Shown here: in pieces, positions 1 through 5,497 of the stretch
Position numbering within the stretch: the first letter of the stretch is position 1
How the letters are laid out: every line of letters starts with the position of its first letter
Origin: CAYLPT01 sp964385645
GTDB taxonomy: Bacteria > Armatimonadota > Hebobacteria > Hebobacterales > Hebobacteraceae
DNA length: 11,562 nucleotides
Assembly (NCBI GenBank): GCA_964385645.1
Contig: CAYLPT010000004.1
Location: 1 to 11,562 of the forward strand
Reading direction: 5' to 3'
Made by a program: the position numbers and the translations under genes
The notes under the pieces: generated by a model
What the model was told of the DNA's origin: nothing
What the model saw: only the letters and a program-made list of their open reading frames with translations
Databases searched by the model: none

Positions 1-426
1 CGCCGCCCCGACCTCCACCCGCACCCGATTGCGAATCTCCCGCGCCACTGCCCCCGCAGGGCCGAACAAGCGCTCTCCGCCGGTGAGATCAAGCGCCAAC
101 TCGTATCGCGGAAGCGCGCCGCCCCCCACCCGCGGCGCATAATCCCCGCACACCTCGAGCACCCGCCCCCAGAAGTAATCGTACTTCTCCGGGTTCGGCT
201 CCGCCACCACGAGCTCCGGGCAGCGCTGCTGGGCCTCCCACAGCGACATCCCCGGCCGCACCCCCCTCGCCCAGGCGGCCGGCGAGACGCTTGTCACCCG
301 CCGCCTGCCCTCATCACACAGCGCCACCGGCGCCCCGCCGCGCTCCCGCGCCTCGATAGAGGCCCCGAGCCCATGCACCCGGAGATGCGCGAAGACCGGC
401 CTCACTTTCTTATCCTTGTCCCGCAT
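1..426 (-). CDS. ImuB-like Y-family DNA polymerase homologue, N-terminal 142 residues (cut by window edge)
   Basis: The gene starts at ATG 426 and stays open to base 1, so the C-terminus is missing. The translation has the Y-family palm/fingers layout: an ASIEAR segment (residues 22-27) matching the ASVE of DinB, GVRPGMSLWEAQQRCPEL (55-72) matching the conserved GVR-x-GM...A...CP block, a YDYFWGRVLEVCGDYAPRV stretch (82-100), and ELALDLTGGERLFG (109-122) where DinB has SxDEAFLDVTG. The two aspartates of the DinB metal motif (DMD) align with Arg16 and His18, and the Asp of the later DE pair aligns with Tyr108; only Glu109 remains. Family knowledge: ImuB is a polymerase-dead Y-family protein that bridges the beta clamp and DnaE2 in translesion synthesis. 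It lies 5 bp after the DUF6504-like gene, with a GGGTGAG ribosome site, and shares the LexA-box promoter. ImuB-like is favoured over DinB because of the lost residues; assignment to ImuB proper needs the missing C-terminus. Confidence 0.72.
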   Translation of the reverse strand, partial: MRDKDKKVRPVFAHLRVHGLGASIEARERGGAPVALCDEGRRRVTSVSPAAWARGVRPGMSLWEAQQRCPELVVAEPNPEKYDYFWGRVLEVCGDYAPRVGGGALPRYELALDLTGGERLFGPAGAVAREIRNRVRVEVGAA

Positions 427-431
427 GTCGC

Positions 432-686
432 TCACCCGCTGACATCAATCCGGCCCAGCGCCCAGCCCATCGTCTCGGAGCGCAGCAGCAACTCGTACAG
501 GTCGCCCCGGCCCTTCACCGTCACCGCGAAGTGATAGCGCCTCCCGAGGCCCTCGTTCGTCACCCAACGGTTGCGAATCTCCTCCACCCAGTAGAGCCTC
601 CCCTGCCACTCGAACCACCGCGGCGAGATGCTCCCATTCCTGAACACCGCACACACCCGAATCGGCTCACCAATGACTTCCAGCAT
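432..686 (-). CDS. Small DUF6504-like protein (84 aa), first gene of the SOS-type operon
   Basis: This 84-residue protein starts at ATG 686 and ends at TGA 432-434. It begins MLEVIGEPIRV and has an aromatic, strand-rich pattern: WFEWQGRLYWVEEI (24-37), RRYHFAVTVKG (49-59), DLYELLLRS (62-70) and GWALGRI (74-80). The order GEPI, then W-x-G-R-x-Y-x-V, then a Y/F-x-V strand and DLY, resembles my recollection of the DUF6504 family, which sits beside Y-family polymerase/DnaE2 genes in actinobacteria; no reaction is known. The frame stays open upstream, but the promoter -10 box at 711-716 puts the transcript start near 704, which excludes longer starts. An in-frame GTG at 698 would be almost leaderless and is less likely. 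Only 5 bp separate it from the ImuB-like gene, so co-transcription and a role in the same repair process are inferred. No signal peptide or membrane segment is seen. Confidence 0.65.
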   Translation of the reverse strand: MLEVIGEPIRVCAVFRNGSISPRWFEWQGRLYWVEEIRNRWVTNEGLGRRYHFAVTVKGRGDLYELLLRSETMGWALGRIDVSG

Positions 687-710
687 CCCGGTACCCACAG
701 CGCTGGAGAC

Positions 711-740
711 ATTATAGCGAACGAATGTTCCGGAAGTCAA
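711..740 (-). promoter_or_regulatory. Sigma70-type promoter of the DUF6504/ImuB-like operon
   Basis: Read on the minus strand, TTGACT (740-735) and a perfect TATAAT (716-711) are separated by 18 bp. Transcription would start near base 704, about 18 nt before the ATG at 686. The LexA-type palindrome fills the spacer. Confidence 0.82.
719..730. promoter_or_regulatory. LexA (SOS) box GAAC-N4-GTTC
   Basis: The sequence GAACGAATGTTC is a perfect match to the GAAC-N4-GTTC half-site pattern of Gram-positive/actinobacterial LexA (DinR) operators; the flanking bases give CGAACGAATGTTCC at 718-731. It lies between the -35 and -10 boxes, where bound repressor would block RNA polymerase. Its place ahead of a Y-family polymerase homologue strongly supports SOS control; LexA binding itself is inferred. 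Confidence 0.8.
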
Positions 741-746
741 GAGAAA

Positions 747-762
747 TCGAACACATGTAACA
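747..762. promoter_or_regulatory. Possible degenerate second LexA half-site
   Basis: TCGAACACATGTAACA begins like the actinobacterial box TCGAAC-ACATGTTCGA, but the right half reads GTAA instead of GTTC. It lies just upstream of the -35 box, with its centre about 30 bp (roughly three helical turns) from the centre of the perfect box. It could be a weak cooperative LexA site or chance. Confidence 0.3.
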
Positions 763-795
763 ATCTCGCACCACCGCCCCCCCGGGTGATGGCGG

Positions 796-842
796 CGCAG
801 GTCTCTGACCCGCCAGGCCGTGTGGCTGGTCAGAGACCTGCG
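796..842. repeat. Perfect 15-bp inverted repeat with 17-nt loop upstream of the FAD oxidoreductase gene
   Basis: CGCAGGTCTCTGACC (796-810) is the exact reverse complement of GGTCAGAGACCTGCG (828-842). The 17-nt loop contains CCAG, which could pair with the CTGG at 826-829 to form an alternative fold. No T-tract follows on either strand, so it is not a classical terminator. It sits in the 229-bp gap between the divergent SOS operon and the FAD gene. Candidates are an operator, an mRNA leader hairpin, or one copy of a dispersed palindromic (REP/MITE-like) element. The rest of the gap, 843-900, is GC-rich with no clear promoter. Confidence 0.75.
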
Positions 843-915
843 TGGCGGGCGCCCCACACCCGCCCCTGCGAGGGGCCCCGCTCCTGGCGCCGAAGAGGGA
901 CGCGGGAGGAGATCC

Positions 916-2235
916 ATGGGCACACACCCGGACCTGAGGGCGGATGTGCTGGTCGTCGGCGCAGGCGCGGCCGGCCTGCCGGCGGCCATCGGCGCCGCGC
1001 GGGCGGGGGCGAAGGTCATCCTCATCGAGGAGGACCCCGTCGTCGGCGGCGCGCCCTCCGACTACTTCGTCTGCCTCTTCTACGGCGGCCCCATCTCCGG
1101 CGTGCTGGCCGAACTCGAGGCCCTACTGAGCGCGAAGTACAGCCCGGCGCCGCGGGCGCAGTTCTACTTGCCTGCGGGCTTCCAGCGCGCATGGCGGGAG
1201 CTGCTCGCCGCCGAGGAGCGCCTCCAGGTGATCACCGGCGCGCGGGCCGGCCGCGTGCTGACCTCCGAGCAGGGCGGCCGGCCGGTGGTGCGCGGCGTCT
1301 CCGTCGAGGTGGGCCCCGGGGCGAGCTTCGACATCACTGCGCCGGTGACCGTTGACGCCACCGGCTCCGGCGCGGTCTCGGTCATGGCGGGGTGTGAGGT
1401 GATGTACGGCCGGGAGGGCCGGGGCGACTTCGGCGAGCCCAGCGCGCCCCCCCAGCCCGACGAGCGCGTCCAGGCCTGCACCTGGATGTACTTCGTGCAG
1501 CGCATGCCCGGCGCCGATCCGCTGCCTCCTGGCGAGCGCGTCGGCGTGCCCGTCAACATCGGCATTCCTCCCCGCGGCCACACGGGCCCCTGGCCGCCCT
1601 GGGACCCGGGGCCGGACCCGGGTCTCTACCTTCAGTGGGGCTGCGCAGTGTTCTGCCGCGATCCGCGCGACCCGCTGGAGCTGGCCCGCGCGCATGAAGA
1701 GGCCTACGCGGCCATGGAGCGGGACCACGCGCGGCTGCGAGAGCGCGGCCACATGATCTACCTCGCGCCCCGCATCGGGGTGCGGGAGGCTAGCCGCATC
1801 GTCGGCGAGTACGTGCTCACGGAGCAGGACATCCGCGCCGGCGCCTTCCCCGAGGACACCATCGCCGCCGCCGACTACGGGCTCGACATCTGGCGGGAGG
1901 AGGGCGCGGAGGCGGAGGCCTGGGAGGGCCACAGCGGGCGGGGCGCGGTGGAGGTGTACGATCTGGAGGTCGCGCGCTACGGCATCCCCTACCGGACCCT
2001 GGTGCCGCGGGGCGTGGACGGGCTGCTGGTGGCGGGCAAGTGCATGAGCGGCACCCACATCGCCCAGAGCTCCTTCCGCGTCATGCCCATCGTCGCCGCC
2101 GCCGGGCAGGCGGCCGGGGTCGCGGCCGCCCTGTGCGCGCAGCGGGGCGCGCAGCCCCGCGCGCTCGACCCCCAGGAAGTCAGGCGCCTGCTCCGGGGCG
2201 AGCGCCAGCGGGTCCAGCTATCCTTCGACGAGTGA
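916..2235 (+). CDS. FAD-dependent oxidoreductase (FAD_oxidored family, 439 aa)
   Basis: An N-terminal Rossmann fold binds FAD: VLVVGAGAAGLPAAIGAARAG (residues 11-31, with the GxGxxG core at 15-20) ends in the acidic pair Glu38-Glu39 that would hold the adenosine ribose. Near the C-terminus, residues 366-408 (DGLLVAGKCMSGTHIAQSSFRVMP followed by GQAAGVAAA) form the second FAD-contacting block typical of the PF12831 group, which databases often misname xanthan lyase. The middle includes GVREASRIVGEYVLTEQD, also typical of this group. No signal peptide or iron-sulfur Cys motif is seen, so it is probably cytoplasmic; the substrate is unknown. ATG 916 is chosen because GGGAGGAG lies 4 bp upstream; an in-frame ATG at 820 falls in the inverted repeat and has no such site. 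It converges on the GH20-like gene with 12 bp between stops. A sugar-related role is suggested only by those neighbours. Confidence 0.85.
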   Translation: MGTHPDLRADVLVVGAGAAGLPAAIGAARAGAKVILIEEDPVVGGAPSDYFVCLFYGGPISGVLAELEALLSAKYSPAPRAQFYLPAGFQRAWRELLAAEERLQVITGARAGRVLTSEQGGRPVVRGVSVEVGPGASFDITAPVTVDATGSGAVSVMAGCEVMYGREGRGDFGEPSAPPQPDERVQACTWMYFVQRMPGADPLPPGERVGVPVNIGIPPRGHTGPWPPWDPGPDPGLYLQWGCAVFCRDPRDPLELARAHEEAYAAMERDHARLRERGHMIYLAPRIGVREASRIVGEYVLTEQDIRAGAFPEDTIAAADYGLDIWREEGAEAEAWEGHSGRGAVEVYDLEVARYGIPYRTLVPRGVDGLLVAGKCMSGTHIAQSSFRVMPIVAAAGQAAGVAAALCAQRGAQPRALDPQEVRRLLRGERQRVQLSFDE

Positions 2236-2247
2236 GCGCCGCCCGGA

Positions 2248-3135
2248 CTACTCGCCGCGGTAGATCGGCCCCATCTGCTCGATGGCGCCCAGGAGCGTGC
2301 GCCGGTTGCCGGGCCGGCACGGAATCCACATGGTCATCAGCAGCCCCTGGCCCCCCGCCTTCGCCACCTCGTCCCGGAAGCGCGCGGTGACCTCCGGGTC
2401 TCGCCAGCCGGGCGCGCCCCACAGCGGGAAGCCCTCCCGGCGGAGCCGGCGGATGGCCGCCGAGGGCACGCGGTCGTAGCACCACAGCACTTGCACCACG
2501 TCCTTGGGGAGCGCGCCCTCCGCCACCAGGGACTTCTCGGCATGACACAGCCCCCCGGCCCAGGCGGTGGAGGTGTCGTTCCAGATCAGGGTGCGCAGCT
2601 TCCGCTGGCGCAGCCCGGCGCGGAGAGTCTTGATGGCGGCGATGTACTGGGCGTGGGAGCGGTTGTGGTCCTCGTCCATGCCGATGTGGAAGTAGCGCTT
2701 CGGCTGGCAGGCTGCGATGAGCTCGTCAATGAGCTCGAAGGCGCGGCGCCAGTAGGCCTCGTCGTCGAAGTGCTCGTACCAGCGCTCGCCCGGCGCCAGC
2801 ATCCAGTCGTTGTGGCAGTGCCACTGGCTGACGGCGAAGTTCAGCTTGGGGACGACGTCGAGTCCCAGCTCCCGGGCCGCGCCGGCCAGCGTCACCAGGT
2901 CGGACATGGGCGCGGTGTACTTGCGCGCCAGCTCGGGGTGGGAGCGGTAGCGCACACCGTCGGCGCAGTCCACCACCAGCAGGTTGAACCCCTCGGCGGC
3001 TAGCGCCTCGACGACCTCCAGCGCGAGCGAGAGGTCGAAGCGGCGCTCCCGAGCCTTGCGCGCCACCCACATGGGGTCGTAGTGGGTCAGATGCAGCAGA
3101 TACCCTCGGACCGGCAGCTTCTTGGCAGCGGGCAT
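2248..3135 (-). CDS. GH20-like TIM-barrel glycoside hydrolase homologue (295 aa, no signal peptide)
   Basis: The start is ATG 3135, preceded by AAAGGAGGGAGT, a strong ribosome site; the open frame upstream to 3492 overlaps the next gene and is not used. The sequence alternates strands and helices as a TIM barrel does: GYLLHLTHYDP (11-21), FNLLVVDCADG (50-60), LGLDVVPKLNFAVSQWH (90-106), KRYFHIGMDEDHNRS (146-160), LRTLIWNDTSTAW (180-192), VVQVLWCYD (213-221) and GLLMTMW (264-270). H150-x-G-x-D154-E155 matches the H-x-G-x-D-E active-site pattern of GH20 beta-N-acetylhexosaminidases, where the acidic pair carries out catalysis. The protein is a bare catalytic barrel, lacking the N-terminal domain usual in GH20, and has no export signal. 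It lies 122 bp downstream of the GH26 mannanase on the same strand, so the two are probably co-expressed. The substrate is not clear; a related unclassified glycosidase family is the main alternative. Confidence 0.62.
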   Translation of the reverse strand: MPAAKKLPVRGYLLHLTHYDPMWVARKARERRFDLSLALEVVEALAAEGFNLLVVDCADGVRYRSHPELARKYTAPMSDLVTLAGAARELGLDVVPKLNFAVSQWHCHNDWMLAPGERWYEHFDDEAYWRRAFELIDELIAACQPKRYFHIGMDEDHNRSHAQYIAAIKTLRAGLRQRKLRTLIWNDTSTAWAGGLCHAEKSLVAEGALPKDVVQVLWCYDRVPSAAIRRLRREGFPLWGAPGWRDPEVTARFRDEVAKAGGQGLLMTMWIPCRPGNRRTLLGAIEQMGPIYRGE

Positions 3136-3205
3136 ACTCCCTCCTTTCCTCACGGCCCTGGTGCTTCTCCACTCCCGCGGCGGGACCTGTAGAGCGCCAG
3201 GGGCC

Positions 3206-3240
3206 GGCGCGCATGAGCCGCAGGCGCCGACATGCGCGCC
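3206..3240. repeat. Intergenic 10-bp inverted repeat (hairpin) between the two glycosidase genes
   Basis: GGCGCGCATG (3206-3215) pairs perfectly with CATGCGCGCC (3231-3240) around a 15-nt loop. A separate 12-bp palindrome, AGGGCGCGCCCT (3248-3259), overlaps the stop codon of the upstream GH26 gene. There is no T-tract. The hairpin could stabilise the 3' end of the GH26 message or attenuate read-through into the GH20-like gene. Confidence 0.55.
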
Positions 3241-3257
3241 CCACAGCAGGGCGCGCC

Positions 3258-4679
3258 CTACCGCGGTGACAGCTCGGCGGGCAGGTCGTCGCGGGTGATG
3301 ACGAGGGGGTTGGTGTAGCGCTCGATAAGCTCCTGGTCGCTCATGCTCTGCGGGCCGAGGCGGCCGGTCCAGGTTACGAAGCAGAGCCAGGGCGCGCCGT
3401 GCCGATGCATCTTCGCCACATCCGGGACCCCGCCGATCTCGGTGACGCCCAGCATCTTGCGGCCGTCGAAATGCCCGATCAACCTTTCCCATTCGACGCT
3501 TAGCGGATCGGAGCGGTCCTCGGGGTACGCGTCCACGCCCACGATGTCCACATACTCATCCCCGGGATACCACTCCGGGTCGAAGCTGTCGTACACCCAG
3601 ATCAGGTTGTTCAGCCCGTGGTGCTCAGTGAGCCGGCGGAACAGCAGCCGGTACAGCTCGAGGTAGGGCTCCGGCCCCTTCGCCCCCCACCAGAACCACT
3701 TGCCCTTCGCCTCGTGGAGCGGCCGCCACAGCACGGGCACGTCGGCGTCGGCGAACTTGCGCAGCTCCACCGCGATGGCGTCCATGTCCCGAAGCAGCAG
3801 TTGGTAGCGCTCCGACTCGGGGTCGGCGAGGGCCTCCGCCAGGTCGAAGGTCGTGGCCTCGGTGTAGAACCCGCGGTACCAGCGGGCGTTGACCGCCCGG
3901 CCTCGCTCGTCCTGATAGGTCGTGTCCAGGAGATCGGTGGGTGCGTTCCAGTGCCACAGCATGGTGATGATATGGCCCTGCCGGGCGGCCTCGATCATCT
4001 CCTCCGTGTGCTGGCCGGGATCAGCGCCGTGCTCCAGACGGGAGGGCGAGTACTCGATCAGATCACCGCCCAGGATCGCCGGCGTCTTGCCGGTGACCTG
4101 GCGGACATGCTCGGCCTCCCGGGTTCCGTACTGGCCGGACAGCGTCCGCTCGCCGTAGACATCCACGAGGTAACTCATCACCGCTCGGGCGCGGGGGGTG
4201 GCGTTGGGGTTCGCGAGGCGCTTCGGCGGTCTGCGCGGCTTCGGGCTGGCGTCCCTCGGGATGAACTCCAGGTAGTCTATGTCGAAGTAGCCCCAGCCCC
4301 GCTCGATGGCGATGGTGTTGCGCCCGGGGCGCAGCTCCACCCGTCCCGCGCGGTGGGTGGCGAAGCCCTCGTCGGTGGCGGGAAACACCCCGGAGTAGGT
4401 GGTGTCGTTCACGGTAAGCCCAAAGCCCTTGGGCCCCTGCGGGGAGCTATAGCGGATGCGCACCTCATACATCCCCCCCTCCGCCTGGAGGATGAGGAGC
4501 ATCCGGTCGCCGCGGTGCTCGAACCCGGTCACATAGCCTCGCCCGGAGTAGCCCCGGCGGCTCGTGGACACGACGGTGCCGCGCAGGTGGGCGTCCTCGG
4601 CCTCGACGCGGATGCGGTGGCGAGGGGGCGCCGCGGGCGCCAGGGTGAGGATCGCCGCCAGCGCGATGAACGTCCTCAT
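3258..4679 (-). CDS. Secreted CBM35-GH26 beta-mannanase (473 aa)
   Basis: A short signal peptide (MRTFIALAAILTLAPA, residues 1-16) is followed by a CBM35-like beta-sandwich (about 23-143: RVEAEDA, GYSGRGYVTGF, YEVRIRYSS, GRNTIAIERGWGYFDIDYLEF). After a Pro/Arg/Lys linker (144-158) comes a GH26 catalytic barrel (about 162-465): TLSGQYG, ILGGDLIEY, IITMLWHWNAP, VLWRPLHEAKGKWFWWG, LIWVYDSFDPEWYPGDEYVDIVGVDAYP and KMLGVTEIGG. In GH26 the acid/base Glu lies in the WRPLHE motif, here Glu323, and the nucleophile in TEIG, here Glu414; both are intact, so the enzyme should be active. The family hydrolyses beta-1,4-mannans, though some members cut beta-1,3-xylan or mixed-linkage glucan. The ATG at 4679 follows AGGAGGAG. 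No clear promoter is seen in the 133 bp between this start and the divergent rplU promoter. It is likely exported to degrade plant or algal mannan. Confidence 0.9.
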   Translation of the reverse strand: MRTFIALAAILTLAPAAPPRHRIRVEAEDAHLRGTVVSTSRRGYSGRGYVTGFEHRGDRMLLILQAEGGMYEVRIRYSSPQGPKGFGLTVNDTTYSGVFPATDEGFATHRAGRVELRPGRNTIAIERGWGYFDIDYLEFIPRDASPKPRRPPKRLANPNATPRARAVMSYLVDVYGERTLSGQYGTREAEHVRQVTGKTPAILGGDLIEYSPSRLEHGADPGQHTEEMIEAARQGHIITMLWHWNAPTDLLDTTYQDERGRAVNARWYRGFYTEATTFDLAEALADPESERYQLLLRDMDAIAVELRKFADADVPVLWRPLHEAKGKWFWWGAKGPEPYLELYRLLFRRLTEHHGLNNLIWVYDSFDPEWYPGDEYVDIVGVDAYPEDRSDPLSVEWERLIGHFDGRKMLGVTEIGGVPDVAKMHRHGAPWLCFVTWTGRLGPQSMSDQELIERYTNPLVITRDDLPAELSPR

Positions 4680-4795
4680 AGCGCAGCTCCTCCTGCGGGC
4701 CCCGCCGGCCGGCCGCGCTCCAGCTCCGCGCCCTTCTCATTTGCTGGGCGGCCGCCCGCCTCCTCCCCCCCGGGGAGACCACCGCGGCCGGGCAA

Positions 4796-4823
4796 GCCGC
4801 TGCCGGCCCGCTTTGACAGCGGC
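4796..4823. repeat. 7-bp inverted repeat overlapping the rplU -35 box
   Basis: GCCGCTG (4796-4802) and CAGCGGC (4817-4823) are exact inverted repeats, and the right arm overlaps the last two bases of TTGACA. It could be an operator for the ribosomal/obg operon, but short GC-rich inverted repeats are common here. Confidence 0.3.
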
Positions 4824-4841
4824 GGGCGATTCTGGTACTAT
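4813..4841 (+). promoter_or_regulatory. Sigma70-type promoter of the rplU operon
   Basis: A consensus -35 TTGACA (4813-4818) and -10 TACTAT (4836-4841) are spaced by 17 bp, giving a start near 4848. The transcript would carry GGAGGT (4854-4859), 11 nt before the rplU ATG. Downstream genes have gaps of at most about 50 bp, so it probably drives the whole block to 11318. The gap from 4680 to 4812 contains a GGGCGGCCGCCC palindrome (4746-4757) and otherwise nothing recognisable. Confidence 0.85.
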
Positions 4842-4870
4842 GCGAGCGTCCGTGGAGGTCTCGTATCCCC

Positions 4871-5209
4871 ATGTATGCGATCATTGAGGCTGGCGGCCGG
4901 CAGTACCGGGTCGAGCCCGAGGACGTGCTGACCGTCGAGAGGATGAAGGTGGAGGCCGGCGAGACGGTCTCGCTGGACCGCGTCGCGCTGCTGGAGCGCG
5001 ACGGGGAGGTACTCGTCGGCGCCCCGTGGGTGGAGGGGGCGGCGGTGAAGTGCCGGGTCTTGGGCCACGGCAGGGGGCGGAAGGTGGACGTGTTCTTCTT
5101 CAAGGCGAAGGAGAATATCAAGCGCAAGGTTGGCCACCGCCAGCCATACACGAGGCTGCGGGTGGAGGAGATCGCCGGGGGGCCCGCGCGCATCGAGAAG
5201 GAGTCCTGA
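4871..5209 (+). CDS. rplU: 50S ribosomal protein L21 (112 aa)
   Basis: L21 binds 23S rRNA in the large ribosomal subunit. The start MYAIIEAGGRQYRVEPEDVL is the family's classic N-terminus. The basic rRNA-binding strand is present as FFFKAKENIKRKVGHRQPYTRLRV, containing the GHRQPYT signature. At 112 residues it is slightly longer than usual, with a short acidic/basic tail (GGPARIEKES). It is the first gene of the operon, with GGAGGT upstream, and its stop is one base before the rpmA ATG, so translation of L21 and L27 is coupled. This rplU-rpmA-obg order is widely conserved. Confidence 0.97.
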   Translation: MYAIIEAGGRQYRVEPEDVLTVERMKVEAGETVSLDRVALLERDGEVLVGAPWVEGAAVKCRVLGHGRGRKVDVFFFKAKENIKRKVGHRQPYTRLRVEEIAGGPARIEKES

Positions 5210-5210
5210 G

Positions 5211-5468
5211 ATGGCACACAAGAAAGGTGGGGCCAGCACGCGCAACGGGCGCGACAGCCGCGCCAAGTATCTGGGCGTGAAGGCGCCCGACGGCGCGCAG
5301 GTGCCCGTGGGCACCATCATCGTGCGCCAGCGGGGCACGACGATCAGACCCGGCCGCAACGTCGGGCTCGGCCGCGACCACACGCTGTTCGCCCGGGCCG
5401 CGGGGGTCGTGCGCTTCACCGGCGGCAACGGCCGGCGGACCGCGCACGTCATCCCGGCCGCCACTTAG
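5211..5468 (+). CDS. rpmA: 50S ribosomal protein L27 (85 aa)
   Basis: L27 lies near the peptidyl-transferase centre and its N-terminal tail contacts the tRNA 3' end. The sequence begins directly with MAHKKGGASTRNGRDS, the mature form; there is no extra N-terminal peptide of the kind Firmicutes remove with a dedicated protease. YLGVKAPDGAQVPVGTIIVRQRG and GRNVGLGRDHTLFA are the family core. The length is normal. The ATG lies one base after the rplU stop, and GAAGGAG inside the end of rplU is its ribosome site. Confidence 0.97.
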   Translation: MAHKKGGASTRNGRDSRAKYLGVKAPDGAQVPVGTIIVRQRGTTIRPGRNVGLGRDHTLFARAAGVVRFTGGNGRRTAHVIPAAT

Positions 5469-5497
5469 CCCCGTGTCGGCCGTCCTCAGGCGGCCCG

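Noticed and set aside
796..842. Rho-independent terminator
   Set aside because: The stem is strong but no T-run follows on either strand, and the 17-nt loop is long.
820..915. Earlier start for the FAD oxidoreductase
   Set aside because: The ATG at 820 lies in the inverted-repeat loop without a ribosome site, and the extension is Arg/Pro-rich, while GGGAGGAG precedes ATG 916.
531..1355. A 274-codon plus-strand open frame across the intergenic gap
   Set aside because: It overlaps the DUF6504-like gene and the SOS promoter, runs into the FAD gene in another frame, and encodes Arg/Gly/Pro-rich low-complexity protein.
3136..3492. N-terminal extension of the GH20-like protein to 414 residues
   Set aside because: It would overlap the 3' end of the GH26 gene, run through the hairpin, and ignore the strong ribosome site at ATG 3135.
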